Below are positions 8,196 through 16,578 of a stretch of DNA of 64,000 bases, in pieces; within the stretch, counting starts at the first letter, position 1, and each line of letters begins with the position of its first letter. Under the pieces are notes generated by a model, which had not been told where the DNA came from, ran no database searches, and worked only from the letters and a program-made list of their open reading frames with translations. The DNA lies in contig NZ_JBDZDS010000013.1 in assembly GCF_040045035.1 (NCBI RefSeq), positions 50,488 to 114,487 of the forward strand, in the 5' to 3' direction. The position numbers and the translations under genes were made by a program. The DNA is from Pseudaminobacter sp040045035. GTDB lineage: Bacteria > Pseudomonadota > Alphaproteobacteria > Rhizobiales > Rhizobiaceae.

Positions 8196-9089
8196 ATGGA
8201 TCTCGCCCGGCTGCGCGCCCTAAGAGAATTGTCGATACGCAAGACCATGGCGGCAGTGGCCGAGGCGCTTTACGTCTCGCCATCCGCTGTGTCGCAGCAG
8301 CTCGCCCTTCTGGAAGAAGAGGTCGGCATCGCCCTGATCGAGCGCCGCGGTCGCGGGGTCACCCTGACGCTTGCGGGTCAGCAACTCGTCGAGCGTGCCG
8401 AACGTATTCTCGCCGAGCTGGAATCGGCCCGCGCGGACATTGCCGAATTGAAGAAGGTGATTGCCGGCGAGTTGCGCGTCGCGGCCTTTCCATCTGTTGC
8501 CGCAGCGCTGATACCGGCAACGGTGCATGAGCTGCTTCAACTGCATCCGCGATTGACCGTCCAGTTTGACGAAATGGAGCCGGCCGAGAGCCTTGCCGCC
8601 CTGCGCAGCTGGCAGACTGACGTTGCGATCATTGACGACCTGAACGTCCCCCCTGGGGCGTTGGACCCAAATGTCGAGACGATCCCGCTGATGGAGGACA
8701 TCTTCAATGTGATGGTGTCGAAAGACCACCGCCTTGCCGAACGGCCCACCGTGACCTTGCAGGAACTGCGCGGCGAGCGGTGGGCAATCGATACGGCTTC
8801 GTCGACTTACACGCGCATGCTGACCGACGCCTGCCAGGCGGCGGGTTTCAACCCGCATATCGTGGCCCGCTGCAAGGGGTTCGAGGTGACCATCGCGCTC
8901 ATCCGAGAGAACTACGGCATCTCGATGCTGCCGGGTCTGCGCGCAAGTAACGATCTCGAAGATGTGTGGGTCTGCAAGGTGGTGCCCGAAATCCGACGCA
9001 AGATCTCGCTGGCCTTCCGCAAGGGCGAGAAGCGCAGCCCTGCGCTGCAGGCATTTATCGCGCAGATTGAAAATCGGGTCAGGCCTTGA
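8196..9089 (+). CDS. LysR-family transcriptional regulator
   Basis: A 297-residue regulator. Residues 1-60 form the winged helix-turn-helix (AVAEALYVSPSAVSQQLALLE). A linker helix and a periplasmic-binding-like effector domain follow (KVIAGELRVAAFPSVAAAL onward). The ATG at 8196, with GGAGAG ahead, is preferred over in-frame codons 27 bases upstream. Divergent orientation to glyA implies control of glyA-purU-dadA-dsdA, with serine, glycine or a D-amino acid as plausible effector (inference). It ends 306 bases before aapJ and could also influence that transporter. Confidence 0.88.
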   Translation: MDLARLRALRELSIRKTMAAVAEALYVSPSAVSQQLALLEEEVGIALIERRGRGVTLTLAGQQLVERAERILAELESARADIAELKKVIAGELRVAAFPSVAAALIPATVHELLQLHPRLTVQFDEMEPAESLAALRSWQTDVAIIDDLNVPPGALDPNVETIPLMEDIFNVMVSKDHRLAERPTVTLQELRGERWAIDTASSTYTRMLTDACQAAGFNPHIVARCKGFEVTIALIRENYGISMLPGLRASNDLEDVWVCKVVPEIRRKISLAFRKGEKRSPALQAFIAQIENRVRP

Positions 9090-9395
9090 GGCGACGTCAG
9101 GGGTGGGGCGGTCAAGCCGCCGGCAGGCGCGAGGCTCCTGGTCAATCGTCTATTTTTCCTAAACTGTAAGGCAAGGAGAATTAAGTAGACCTGAATAAAC
9201 CGCATTTTTATCCTGCGGCGGTCGATTTATGGGCGCGCTTGCGGGAGGAACCTCAATAGCGAACTTAGGCCAAATGGCGGGAACGCTTGCTTCAAAACGG
9301 CAAAGCCGCCGTTGTCTAACGCCCTTTCAAATCTACGCCACGATGCAGCCATACAGCGTGCCCACGCACATTTTCGTCATATGGGAAGGAATGCG
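9090..9395. other. Spacer between lysR and aapJ
   Basis: No gene is seen. A short GGCGG-TCAAG-CCGCC hairpin lies at 9107-9121 with no T-tract, so it is a weak terminator candidate for the regulator. An AT-rich patch around 9150-9210 and a small dyad AACGGC-N6-GCCGTT at 9296-9313 are the likeliest places for the aap promoter and its control. The start region of aapJ has GGGAAGGA at 9383-9390. Confidence 0.4.
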
Positions 9396-10427
9396 ATGAA
9401 ACTCATGAAAATTCTGGCGGCCGGCGTGTTTGCCGGGCTTGCCTTTGCCGCCACCCAGGCGTCGGCATCAGTGCTGGATACCGTCAAGCAGCGGGGAACG
9501 CTGAACTGCGGAACCGACAACACCGCGCCGGGCTTTGGCTACCTGAACACCACGACGGGGCAGATGGAAGGCCTGGACGTCGACTTCTGCAAGGCCATCG
9601 CCGCAGCAGTCCTGGGCGACGCTTCGAAGGTCAAGTTCGTCACGGTGACCGACAAGAGCCGCTTTGACGCCGTGCTGACCAACCAGGTCGACGTTGTTTT
9701 CGCGCACACCACCGTCAAGCCGGCGCGCGAGTCGTCGATTGCGATCGACTTCCTGCCGATCAACTTCTACGACGGCACCGGCATCATGGTGAAGGCCGAC
9801 AGCGGCGTGAAGGAGTTCGCCGATCTCGACGGCGCGACCATCTGCACGACGCAGGGCTCGGCCACCGAGACGGTTCTGACTGGCGCCTTCAAGGCACGCG
9901 GCTGGAAGACTTCCAAGGTCCTGACCTATGAGAACCTCGAGAAGCTGTTCGCTGCGCTGAACTCTGGCCGCTGCAACGCGATGAGCACGGACAAGTCGGC
10001 ACTCGCCGCCTGGGCCGGCAACTCGCCGACCCCGGCTGACTACGTGATCCTCCCCGACACGCTCGACAAGTCGCCCTTCGCCGGTTTCGTCGCCGCTAAC
10101 GACTCCAAGTGGCGCAACGCGCTGCGCTGGATCAGCTTCGGCCTGTTCCAGGCAGAAGAGTCCGGCATCACCCAGGCGAACCTCGATGAGCAGCTGAAGA
10201 GCGAAGATCCGTTCGTCCAGAAGTTCCTCGGCGTGGGCGCTGGCTACGGCAAGGACTTCGGTCTTCCGGAGGACTTCGTCGCCCAGGCAGTCAAGGCCGT
10301 CGGCAACTACGGCGAGATCTACGATCGCAACCTCGGCCCGAACACGAAGATGTATCTCGATCGCAAGGGCACCCCGAACGCGCCCTGGACGCAGGGCGGC
10401 GCGATCTATTCGCCCCTCTGGAACTGA
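9396..10427 (+). CDS. aapJ: General L-amino acid ABC transporter, periplasmic binding protein
   Basis: A 343-residue protein with a clear signal peptide (MKLMKILAAGVFAGLAFAAT, cleavage after QASA). The ATG at 9396 follows GGGAAGGA; an open frame extends 28 codons upstream but would bury the signal peptide. The mature part is a family-3 solute-binding protein: TVKQRGTLNCGTDN, GLDVDFCKAIAAAVLGD, then TTVKPARESSIAIDF. Length and order match rhizobial AapJ (about 341). It binds a broad range of L-amino acids and delivers them to AapQM. A terminator-like hairpin follows, the usual way of making binding protein in excess. Confidence 0.93.
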   Translation: MKLMKILAAGVFAGLAFAATQASASVLDTVKQRGTLNCGTDNTAPGFGYLNTTTGQMEGLDVDFCKAIAAAVLGDASKVKFVTVTDKSRFDAVLTNQVDVVFAHTTVKPARESSIAIDFLPINFYDGTGIMVKADSGVKEFADLDGATICTTQGSATETVLTGAFKARGWKTSKVLTYENLEKLFAALNSGRCNAMSTDKSALAAWAGNSPTPADYVILPDTLDKSPFAGFVAANDSKWRNALRWISFGLFQAEESGITQANLDEQLKSEDPFVQKFLGVGAGYGKDFGLPEDFVAQAVKAVGNYGEIYDRNLGPNTKMYLDRKGTPNAPWTQGGAIYSPLWN

Positions 10428-10439
10428 TCCATACACGCT

Positions 10440-10472
10440 CGCTGAGGCGGAACTCCCGCCTCAGCGATTTTT
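10440..10472 (+). terminator. Attenuator/terminator hairpin between aapJ and aapQ
   Basis: An 11-bp GC-rich stem CGCTGAGGCGG / CCGCCTCAGCG with a 5-base loop, followed directly by ATTTTT. It has the form of a Rho-independent terminator. Its place between binding-protein and permease genes fits partial termination that raises the AapJ:AapQMP ratio. Confidence 0.85.
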
Positions 10473-10495
10473 GAGAAGGCGTTTGGTACTTCGAT

Positions 10496-11701
10496 ATGAC
10501 CATTGAACAAACGGATGCGGGCCATCTCACCGCCAATGATGGTTCGCGGCGGCGGCGCAATCGGCTCAGACACGAAGCCATTCAGTTCGCTATCATCGCT
10601 GCAGCCATCGGACTGGTTGCAATCTTTGCCATTGCCGTCAAAGAGGGACTGGCAAGACACGGCATCAAGTTCAGCTTTTCGTTCCTCTGGGATGCCGCCG
10701 GCTTCGACATCAGCGAAGGCAAGACCTTTGTCTTCAATGAAGGGGCCTGGCCGGGCTTCATCGATTTCACGGCGGACCTCGCAGTCGCACAGGCCTTCGT
10801 CACGGGCCTCATAAACACGATCAAGATCGCCATTCTCGCCATTGTGCTGAGCACGGTTCTCGGAACGCTTCTCGGCGTCGGCCGACTTTCCACGAACTGG
10901 GTGGTGCGGAATCTTTCGTTCTGGTGCGTTGAGTTCGTCCGCAATACGCCGCTGCTGATCCAGCTCGTCTTCTGGTACTTCGCGGTTGTCCTGCATTTCC
11001 CGCCGCTGGCTGCAGCAGCCAAGCTGTATGGCGGCATCATCATCAGCCAGCAGGGGCTCTATTTTCCCATCCCCGTTTGGCAGGGAGAGGGTTCCTGGGT
11101 AGCGCTCGCCATGCTGGCCGCGACCTTGGTAGCCGCCGCAGGTGCGATTTTCGGCTCGACCGGGAAGCCGCGGTGGATATTTGCTGGTTCGGCTCTGGCT
11201 CTTTTCTGCCTGATGCTGGCAGACGGCGCGATCGCGCTGGACTTTCCGGTCGCCTCGAAATTCCAGGCCCATGGCGGCACGAGCATGAGCCCCGAAATGG
11301 CGGCCCTGCTCCTTGCGGTCGTGGTCAATAGCGCGGCCTACATCGCAGAGATCGTTCGCGGATCGATCGACGCGCTGCCGAAGGGCCAATGGGAAGCTGC
11401 CGCCTCCCTCGGACTGAGCCGTCGTCACACCGTGAACGACATCATTCTTCCGCAGGTCTTTCGCGTTGTGCTGCCCTCGTTCGGCAACCAGTACATCAGC
11501 CTGACCAAGAACACCGCGCTCGGTATCGCGATCGGCTATCCGGAGCTCTTCAACATCTACGGAACGATCGCAAACCAGACGGGCCATAGCCTTGAGGGCA
11601 TCATCATCGTCATGGTTTCCTACCTGATCCTGAGCTGGATCATCAGCGCGCTCGTCTCCTGGGCCGACAAACGTCTTACCGGTCAGGGAGCCGCGCGATG
11701 A
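10496..11701 (+). CDS. aapQ: General amino acid ABC transporter permease AapQ
   Basis: A 401-residue inner-membrane permease. The hydrophilic N-terminus (about 25 residues) is followed by several hydrophobic segments. The ABC-permease EAA loop is visible near the C-terminus (GQWEAAASLGLSRRH...ILPQVFRVVLP). The long periplasmic insertion between the first and later membrane segments is typical of AapQ/BztB-type permeases, which are longer than HisQ. It pairs with AapM, whose start overlaps by 4 bases. Confidence 0.92.
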   Translation: MTIEQTDAGHLTANDGSRRRRNRLRHEAIQFAIIAAAIGLVAIFAIAVKEGLARHGIKFSFSFLWDAAGFDISEGKTFVFNEGAWPGFIDFTADLAVAQAFVTGLINTIKIAILAIVLSTVLGTLLGVGRLSTNWVVRNLSFWCVEFVRNTPLLIQLVFWYFAVVLHFPPLAAAAKLYGGIIISQQGLYFPIPVWQGEGSWVALAMLAATLVAAAGAIFGSTGKPRWIFAGSALALFCLMLADGAIALDFPVASKFQAHGGTSMSPEMAALLLAVVVNSAAYIAEIVRGSIDALPKGQWEAAASLGLSRRHTVNDIILPQVFRVVLPSFGNQYISLTKNTALGIAIGYPELFNIYGTIANQTGHSLEGIIIVMVSYLILSWIISALVSWADKRLTGQGAAR

Positions 11702-12828
11702 TCGCCAAATCGTTGAAATGGTCCCGGCACAACCTCTTCGCCAAGCCGTTCGATGCGCTGCTGTCGCTCACCGTGATCCCGAGCGGCCTTTGGCTCATTT
11801 ACCAAACGGTCGCGTGGGTACTGACAAAGGCGCAGTGGGACATCATCCCGCAGAGCCTGCGCGTGTTGATGATCGGCGTTTACCCGGCCGACCAGGCCTG
11901 GCGTGCGTGGACGACGGTGATCATCATCGGCGCGTTGCTGGGCGCGGCGCTTGGCTGTGTCTTTGCCTTTCGGCGCCACCACGCGGCATTTCTGGCGGTC
12001 GCCCTGCTCGCCGTGCTGTTCCTGACGGCCGAAGGTGATTTCGCAACCTCGATCTTCATCTTTGCCACGATCGCGATCTCGGTCGGCGGATGGATACTCA
12101 CTTCGCATTGGGCGCCCGTCCGGCGCGCGCTTGTCCCGGCAAGCTTCCTCGGCCTCATCGGAATATTCGCGGTGCTGGCACCGCCCGGCGTCGGGCTATG
12201 GGGCGGCCTGCTGCTGAGCGTCCTCATCACTCTCGTGACCTCCATCCTGACGCTGCCGATCGGCATCCTGCTGGCATTCGGGCGCCGCAGCCGCCTCTCC
12301 AGCGTGCGCGTGATCTGCACCGCCTATATCGAGGTCATGCGTTCCGTGCCGCTGATCCTCGTCGTCTACTGGATTTGGATTCTCATGCCTGTGCTGGCGC
12401 CCGGATGGGGCCTGGCAGACGTTGCCCGTGGCATGATCGGCTTCACCGTGTTCTATTCCGCCTATGTCGCCGAATATGTGCGCTCCGGCCTGCAGGCGGT
12501 GCCACGCGGACAGACCGAAGCCGCGCGCTCGCTCGGCATGAGCGAACTCGACATCAATCGCTACATCGTACTTCCACAGGCGATCCGGGTGGTGGTGCCC
12601 CCGCTGGTCGGCAACGTGCTGGATATCTTCAATGCGGCCCCGCTGGTGTTCATCATCGGGCTCACGGATTTCCTACGTGCAGGACAGATGATCCTTGCCA
12701 ATCCTCAGTACGGCAACCGCACCTACGAAGTCTATTCGTTCCTGTTCGTGACGTATTTTCTCGTAGGTTCCTTGATCACGTTTGTCGCCCGCAAGCTCGA
12801 AGCCCATCTCGCGAAAGGCACCCGATGA
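11698..12828 (+). CDS. aapM: General amino acid ABC transporter permease AapM
   Basis: A 376-residue inner-membrane permease starting at the ATGA overlap with aapQ. Multiple hydrophobic segments are present (FLAVALLAVLFL, IFIFATIAISVGGWIL, WGGLLLSVLITLVTSILTL). The EAA loop reads GQTEAARSLGMSELDINRY, with ILPQ-like LPQAIRVVVPP after it. It is the second permease of the Aap system and its length agrees with rhizobial AapM (about 384). Confidence 0.92.
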   Translation: MIAKSLKWSRHNLFAKPFDALLSLTVIPSGLWLIYQTVAWVLTKAQWDIIPQSLRVLMIGVYPADQAWRAWTTVIIIGALLGAALGCVFAFRRHHAAFLAVALLAVLFLTAEGDFATSIFIFATIAISVGGWILTSHWAPVRRALVPASFLGLIGIFAVLAPPGVGLWGGLLLSVLITLVTSILTLPIGILLAFGRRSRLSSVRVICTAYIEVMRSVPLILVVYWIWILMPVLAPGWGLADVARGMIGFTVFYSAYVAEYVRSGLQAVPRGQTEAARSLGMSELDINRYIVLPQAIRVVVPPLVGNVLDIFNAAPLVFIIGLTDFLRAGQMILANPQYGNRTYEVYSFLFVTYFLVGSLITFVARKLEAHLAKGTR

Positions 12829-13616
12829 GCGGCCTCAACCCCAATGGAGTCAATTCAATGAACGCCATCGTTGAAATGAAAGGTCTCAACAAGTTCTACG
12901 GAACTCATCACGTTCTGAAGAACATCGACCTTTCCGTTGCGCGCGGGGAAGTTGTGGTGGTGCTCGGTGCGAGCGGGTCCGGTAAGTCCACGCTGATCCG
13001 CTGTGTAAACGGCCTCGAGATGTACCAGAACGGCAGCCTGCGGGTCGATGGCTTCCAGATGCCGGTGGAGGAGGACCGCAAGCTCGGCGGCGAGCGCGAG
13101 CTTGCCGCCATCCGCAAGGGCGTCGGCATGGTCTTCCAGCAATTCAACCTCTTTCCACACAAGACGGTGCTGGAGAACATCACGATTGCGCCGATGCGCG
13201 TGCGCAAGAAGTCGAAGGCCGAAGCCGAGGCGACCGCCCTTGCCCTGCTTGAACAGGTCGGCTTGACCGCTCATGCACACAAGTATCCGGCGCAACTGTC
13301 CGGCGGCCAGCAACAGCGCGTCGCAATTGCGCGGTCGTTGGCGATGGAACCGCATCTGATGCTGTTCGACGAGCCGACTTCCGCGCTTGACCCGGAAATG
13401 GTCGGCGAAGTCCTGGATGTCATGCGCAAACTTGCGGCGGATGGCATGACTATGATGATCGTTACCCACGAAATGGGCTTCGCGCGCGAGGTTGCGGACC
13501 GTATCGTCTATATCGACCAAGGCGCGATCATGGAGATCGCGAAGCCGGACGAGTTTTTCACGCAGCCGAAGAATGAACGTGCGCGGTCTTTCCTTTCCCG
13601 TGTTCTCAAGCACTAA
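12825..13616 (+). CDS. aapP: General amino acid ABC transporter ATPase AapP
   Basis: A 263-residue ATPase. It has Walker A GASGSGKST, Q-loop VFQQFNLFPH, signature LSGGQQQR, and Walker B LMLFDEPTSALDPE with H-loop VTHEMGF. The start is taken at 12825, which overlaps the aapM stop by 4 bases; an ATG 33 bases later with GGAG ahead would give 252 residues and is a real alternative (the family is about 257). The protein energises AapQM. In rhizobia Aap also affects amino acid efflux and nodule amino acid cycling (known of the family). Confidence 0.93.
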   Translation: MSGLNPNGVNSMNAIVEMKGLNKFYGTHHVLKNIDLSVARGEVVVVLGASGSGKSTLIRCVNGLEMYQNGSLRVDGFQMPVEEDRKLGGERELAAIRKGVGMVFQQFNLFPHKTVLENITIAPMRVRKKSKAEAEATALALLEQVGLTAHAHKYPAQLSGGQQQRVAIARSLAMEPHLMLFDEPTSALDPEMVGEVLDVMRKLAADGMTMMIVTHEMGFAREVADRIVYIDQGAIMEIAKPDEFFTQPKNERARSFLSRVLKH

Positions 13617-14203
13617 GTGCCCCTTGGGGCGATGTCACGATAACCGCCTTCAACGCGGGCTCGAGCTGCCCGTCTATGGTCCGCGCCAAGTGGGGCGGCC
13701 AAACAAGATCGCGCCTTTTCCAGTTTGCGACAAAACCCGCAGCACAAAAACGCCGCCTGTAGCGGCCTCACCGGGCTCCCGGCCGGCGAAAATCCAGTTC
13801 TCTGCAAGGCGCCAAACAATACGTTATGCGAGGCGTCACAGGTAGCAGAGAAACGTCTCTGCTGTGCATGATCCCCGATCATGAACGGCCAGTTTTTCGA
13901 GCTCGTTCCGGATTGCTCGCTCGCCTCTCACGTCACCGTCAAGCGGAACGGCTAAGAGGGGCCTGGGCTGCACAGGAGAACGATTCACGCTAGATCCGCT
14001 CCAGCAACTGCGGGGAGTAAACATCTAGGCATCGATCGGTCAGCCACACCTCCCGCAGAAGCGCGCCACTTTGCAGGCCGAGATCACTTCCACCCCTGTG
14101 GACGTCGCTTGCCGCTGCGGAATGTGATAGTTTAATGGCTTATCCGCTGCGTTCGCCTTGGGCGAGCGCATTGTCAGCACATCAAGTGCTGAGGGAGGAA
14201 ACC
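13617..14203. other. 587-base spacer between aapP and the PQQ dehydrogenase gene
   Basis: No convincing gene is present on either strand. It opens with a small palindrome GCCCCTTGGGGC. It contains a solo IS6-type terminal repeat at 13722-13737, and the final 20 bases carry the strong ribosome site GAGGGAGGAA for the next gene. Part of it is probably insertion-sequence debris. Confidence 0.5.
13722..13737 (-). repeat. Solo IS6-type terminal inverted repeat
   Basis: AGTTTGCGACAAAACC matches the right end of the intact IS6 element (AGTTTGCGACACAACC, 18978-18993) at 15 of 16 positions. On the minus strand it reads GGTTTTGTCGCAAACTGGA, close to the left-facing partner GGTTCTGTCGCAAACTGAA at 2483. 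No transposase lies next to it, so it is a stranded end. Confidence 0.65.
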
Positions 14204-15901
14204 ATGACAAACTGGTCGAAGAAGTGCGCTGGCGGCGCGGCCGCCTGCGTATTTGCCATGCTGGCTGGAACCATCTCGGCCGCGTCGGCTCAGGAAGCAA
14301 AGACACATACCCCAGTCACCCAAGACATGCTGAGCAAAGCCGAGAGTGACGGCAACAACTTCCTCCATACAAATGCAAACTATAACCAGACCCGCTTCTA
14401 CCCCAATCAGCAGATCAATAAGGACAACGTCAAAAACCTGCGGCCAGCCTGGATCTTTCAGACCGACGTCGTCGAGACCCTGGAGACGACGCCGATTGTC
14501 GTCAACGGCATCATGTATGTGACGACGGCCTTTGACCATGTCTACGCGCTGGATGCGCGCACCGGTGAGCAGATCTGGCACTACAAGCACCCGATGGGCC
14601 CGATCACGACCTTCTGCTGCGGCCCGAACAACCGAGGCGTCGCTGCCTATGGCGACAAGGTCTACCTGGGGACACTCGATGGCCAGCTCGTAGCGCTCAA
14701 CGCCCAGAATGGATCGGTCGTCTGGAAGAAGGATGTCGCAGACCCGGCCCTCGGCTACAGCGAGACGATGGCGCCGACTGCCGTCGACGGCAAGATTCTC
14801 ATCGGCACCAATGGCGGGGAATACGGCATCCGCGGCTTTGTGAAGGCCTATGATGCGGAGAAGGGCGACCTCCTCTGGACGTTCGACACAATCCCGGAAA
14901 AGACCGTCGGCGTCTGGGCCACGCACGATGCGACCGGCCGTGATTTGCATCGCGACATCAAAGCGGAAAAAGCCGCGCTCGCGAAAACGGGCGATCCATA
15001 CAAGACCTTGGGCGGTGGCGTGTGGCAGAACCCGGCGGTCGACCTTGAGGCACGGCGCATCTACTTCGTGGTCGGCAACCCGTCCCCCGATCTGGATGGG
15101 TCGCTCCGCCCCGGGGACAACCTCTACACGGACTCGCTCGTCTCGGTGAACCTCGATACGGGCAAGTATGTCTGCCACTTCCAATACATCCCCCACGACG
15201 TGTGGGACCTCGACTCGGTCAGCCCGCCGATCATCACTCCGGTCAAGACTGACAGCGGCGAGACGGTGAAGGGCATACTGCACGGCGGCAAGACCGGGCA
15301 CGTTTACGTCAACAAGGCGGACGACTGCAGCCTCATCCGCTTTTCCGAGGCCATGATCCCGCAGGAGAACATGTGGACGCTGCCGACGGCCAAAGGGGCT
15401 CGCATGCTTCCCGGCGCCAATGGCGGCGTGGAGTGGTCACCGATGGCGATCGACGCAGAGCATTCGCTTGCCTATGCAATCAATCTACACCAGCCGATGA
15501 CGTATCAGGTGGAGAGCACACCTTACCCTGAAGGCAAGTTGTGGCTCGGCGGTGCCTTCAAAGTCATCCCCACCGAAGAGCAGTGGGGCAACGTGACGGC
15601 GGTCGACTACAACACCGGCAAGATTCGCTGGCAGGCGAAGACGGAGCAACCGATGATCGGCGGCGTTCTAGCCACTGCTGGCGGTCTGGTGTTCACTGGT
15701 GAAGGCAACGGCCTGTTCAAGGCCTATAACGCCGAGACTGGCGACGTATTGTGGAACTTCCGCGCCGGTGCCGGGGTCAACGCCCCTCCGGCCTCCTACA
15801 CGGTAGACGGCGAGCAGTACATCGTCGTAGCCGCCGGCGGCAACACGCAACTGGACTACAAGCGCGGTAACGCCATCATCGCGTTCAAGCTTGCTCAATA
15901 G
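14204..15901 (+). CDS. PQQ-dependent alcohol dehydrogenase, lanthanide-type active site
   Basis: A 565-residue quinoprotein with a signal peptide (about residues 1-30, ending SAASAQ). The start at 14204 follows GAGGGAGGAA. The family's key residues are present: vicinal Cys138-Cys139 (FCCGPNN), metal ligand Glu206 (NGGEYGIRG), Asn292 (VGNPSPDLDG) and catalytic Asp335 in HDVWDLDS. Asp337, two residues further, is the position that distinguishes lanthanide (XoxF/PedH) enzymes from calcium ones, where it is Ala, Ser or Thr. Beta-propeller tryptophan-docking motifs recur. There is no haem domain, so it is not a quinohaemoprotein; the dihaem cytochrome c gene that follows is the likely electron acceptor. 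No pqq synthesis genes are in the window. The alcohol substrate is unknown. Confidence 0.88.
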   Translation: MTNWSKKCAGGAAACVFAMLAGTISAASAQEAKTHTPVTQDMLSKAESDGNNFLHTNANYNQTRFYPNQQINKDNVKNLRPAWIFQTDVVETLETTPIVVNGIMYVTTAFDHVYALDARTGEQIWHYKHPMGPITTFCCGPNNRGVAAYGDKVYLGTLDGQLVALNAQNGSVVWKKDVADPALGYSETMAPTAVDGKILIGTNGGEYGIRGFVKAYDAEKGDLLWTFDTIPEKTVGVWATHDATGRDLHRDIKAEKAALAKTGDPYKTLGGGVWQNPAVDLEARRIYFVVGNPSPDLDGSLRPGDNLYTDSLVSVNLDTGKYVCHFQYIPHDVWDLDSVSPPIITPVKTDSGETVKGILHGGKTGHVYVNKADDCSLIRFSEAMIPQENMWTLPTAKGARMLPGANGGVEWSPMAIDAEHSLAYAINLHQPMTYQVESTPYPEGKLWLGGAFKVIPTEEQWGNVTAVDYNTGKIRWQAKTEQPMIGGVLATAGGLVFTGEGNGLFKAYNAETGDVLWNFRAGAGVNAPPASYTVDGEQYIVVAAGGNTQLDYKRGNAIIAFKLAQ

Positions 15902-15920
15902 GAAGCTCCGCTTCCCGACA

Positions 15921-15943
15921 GGCGAAGCGCTTTGCGCTTCGCC
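15921..15943 (+). promoter_or_regulatory. Hairpin between PQQ dehydrogenase and cytochrome c genes
   Basis: Perfect 10-bp stem GGCGAAGCGC / GCGCTTCGCC with a TTT loop in the 71-base gap. No T-tract follows (CTCCTTG). It probably tunes the relative amounts of dehydrogenase and cytochrome. Confidence 0.5.
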
Positions 15944-15972
15944 CTCCTTGCGCCCACACTGGAGGAGTAGCA

Positions 15973-16578
15973 ATGCGAGCCGTTCACCTAGGAAGCATGT
16001 CCGTATTTGCGGCGGTCCTCGCGCTGTCGGTCGGCCACCCCACAAATGCGCAACAGGCTGCAGCTACGCCTCCTCCGCCAGAGATCGCGGACAAAGTGCA
16101 ACTATGCGCGAGCTGCCACGGCGCCGACGGAAAACCGGTCGTCGAAAAGGTGCCGATCATCTTCGGCCAGCACATGTTCTATCTGCTCACCGAGCTCAAG
16201 GACTACCGGGCGGGTCGCCGTGCAAACGAGACCATGGCTCCGATCGCCGCCGAGCTTTCCGATGATGAGATGAAGGCGCTTGCGACCTATTTCGCGGCTC
16301 AGCCCTGGCCGAATTATTCGGAAGTCACCAGCCCCGAAGACAGCGCGCGCGCGCAAAGCCTCGCTGTCGAGGGGCAGTGTACGCAGTGCCACCTCGGAGG
16401 AATGCTGGGCGACAGCCGCAACCCTCGGCTCAATCACCAGAAGGTCGACTATCTGACCCAGACGATCACCGATCTGCGGGATGGAGCCCGCAAGAATGCC
16501 GCGGCCATGGCAGCGATTGTCAAGGACTGGTCCGATGCCGACATAGCTGCGATGAGCCACTATCTCGCCGGGCTCTGA
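15973..16578 (+). CDS. Dihaem cytochrome c (c4-like), likely electron acceptor of the PQQ dehydrogenase
   Basis: A 201-residue exported protein with a signal peptide (about 1-27, cleavage near TNAQQ). Two class I haem sites are seen: CASCH at 45-49 and CTQCH at 136-140. Candidate axial Met ligands are Met88 (NETMAPIA) and one in KNAAAMAAIV. The duplicated layout resembles cytochrome c4 and the c-type partners of alcohol dehydrogenases. It begins 71 bases after the PQQ dehydrogenase with GGAGGAG ahead, so cotranscription is likely. Its 3' end overlaps the convergent ankyrin gene by 19 bases. Confidence 0.88.
   Translation: MRAVHLGSMSVFAAVLALSVGHPTNAQQAAATPPPPEIADKVQLCASCHGADGKPVVEKVPIIFGQHMFYLLTELKDYRAGRRANETMAPIAAELSDDEMKALATYFAAQPWPNYSEVTSPEDSARAQSLAVEGQCTQCHLGGMLGDSRNPRLNHQKVDYLTQTITDLRDGARKNAAAMAAIVKDWSDADIAAMSHYLAGL

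Noticed and set aside
12090..12824. In-frame extension upstream of aapP
   Set aside because: It lies within aapM in another frame and encodes an Arg-rich shadow; the ABC ATPase begins at the ATGA overlap.
13617..14024. Small proteins in the spacer after aapP (several 60-120 codon frames)
   Set aside because: There is no ribosome site, no recognisable domain, and the stretch contains a solo IS end; the frames are compositional.
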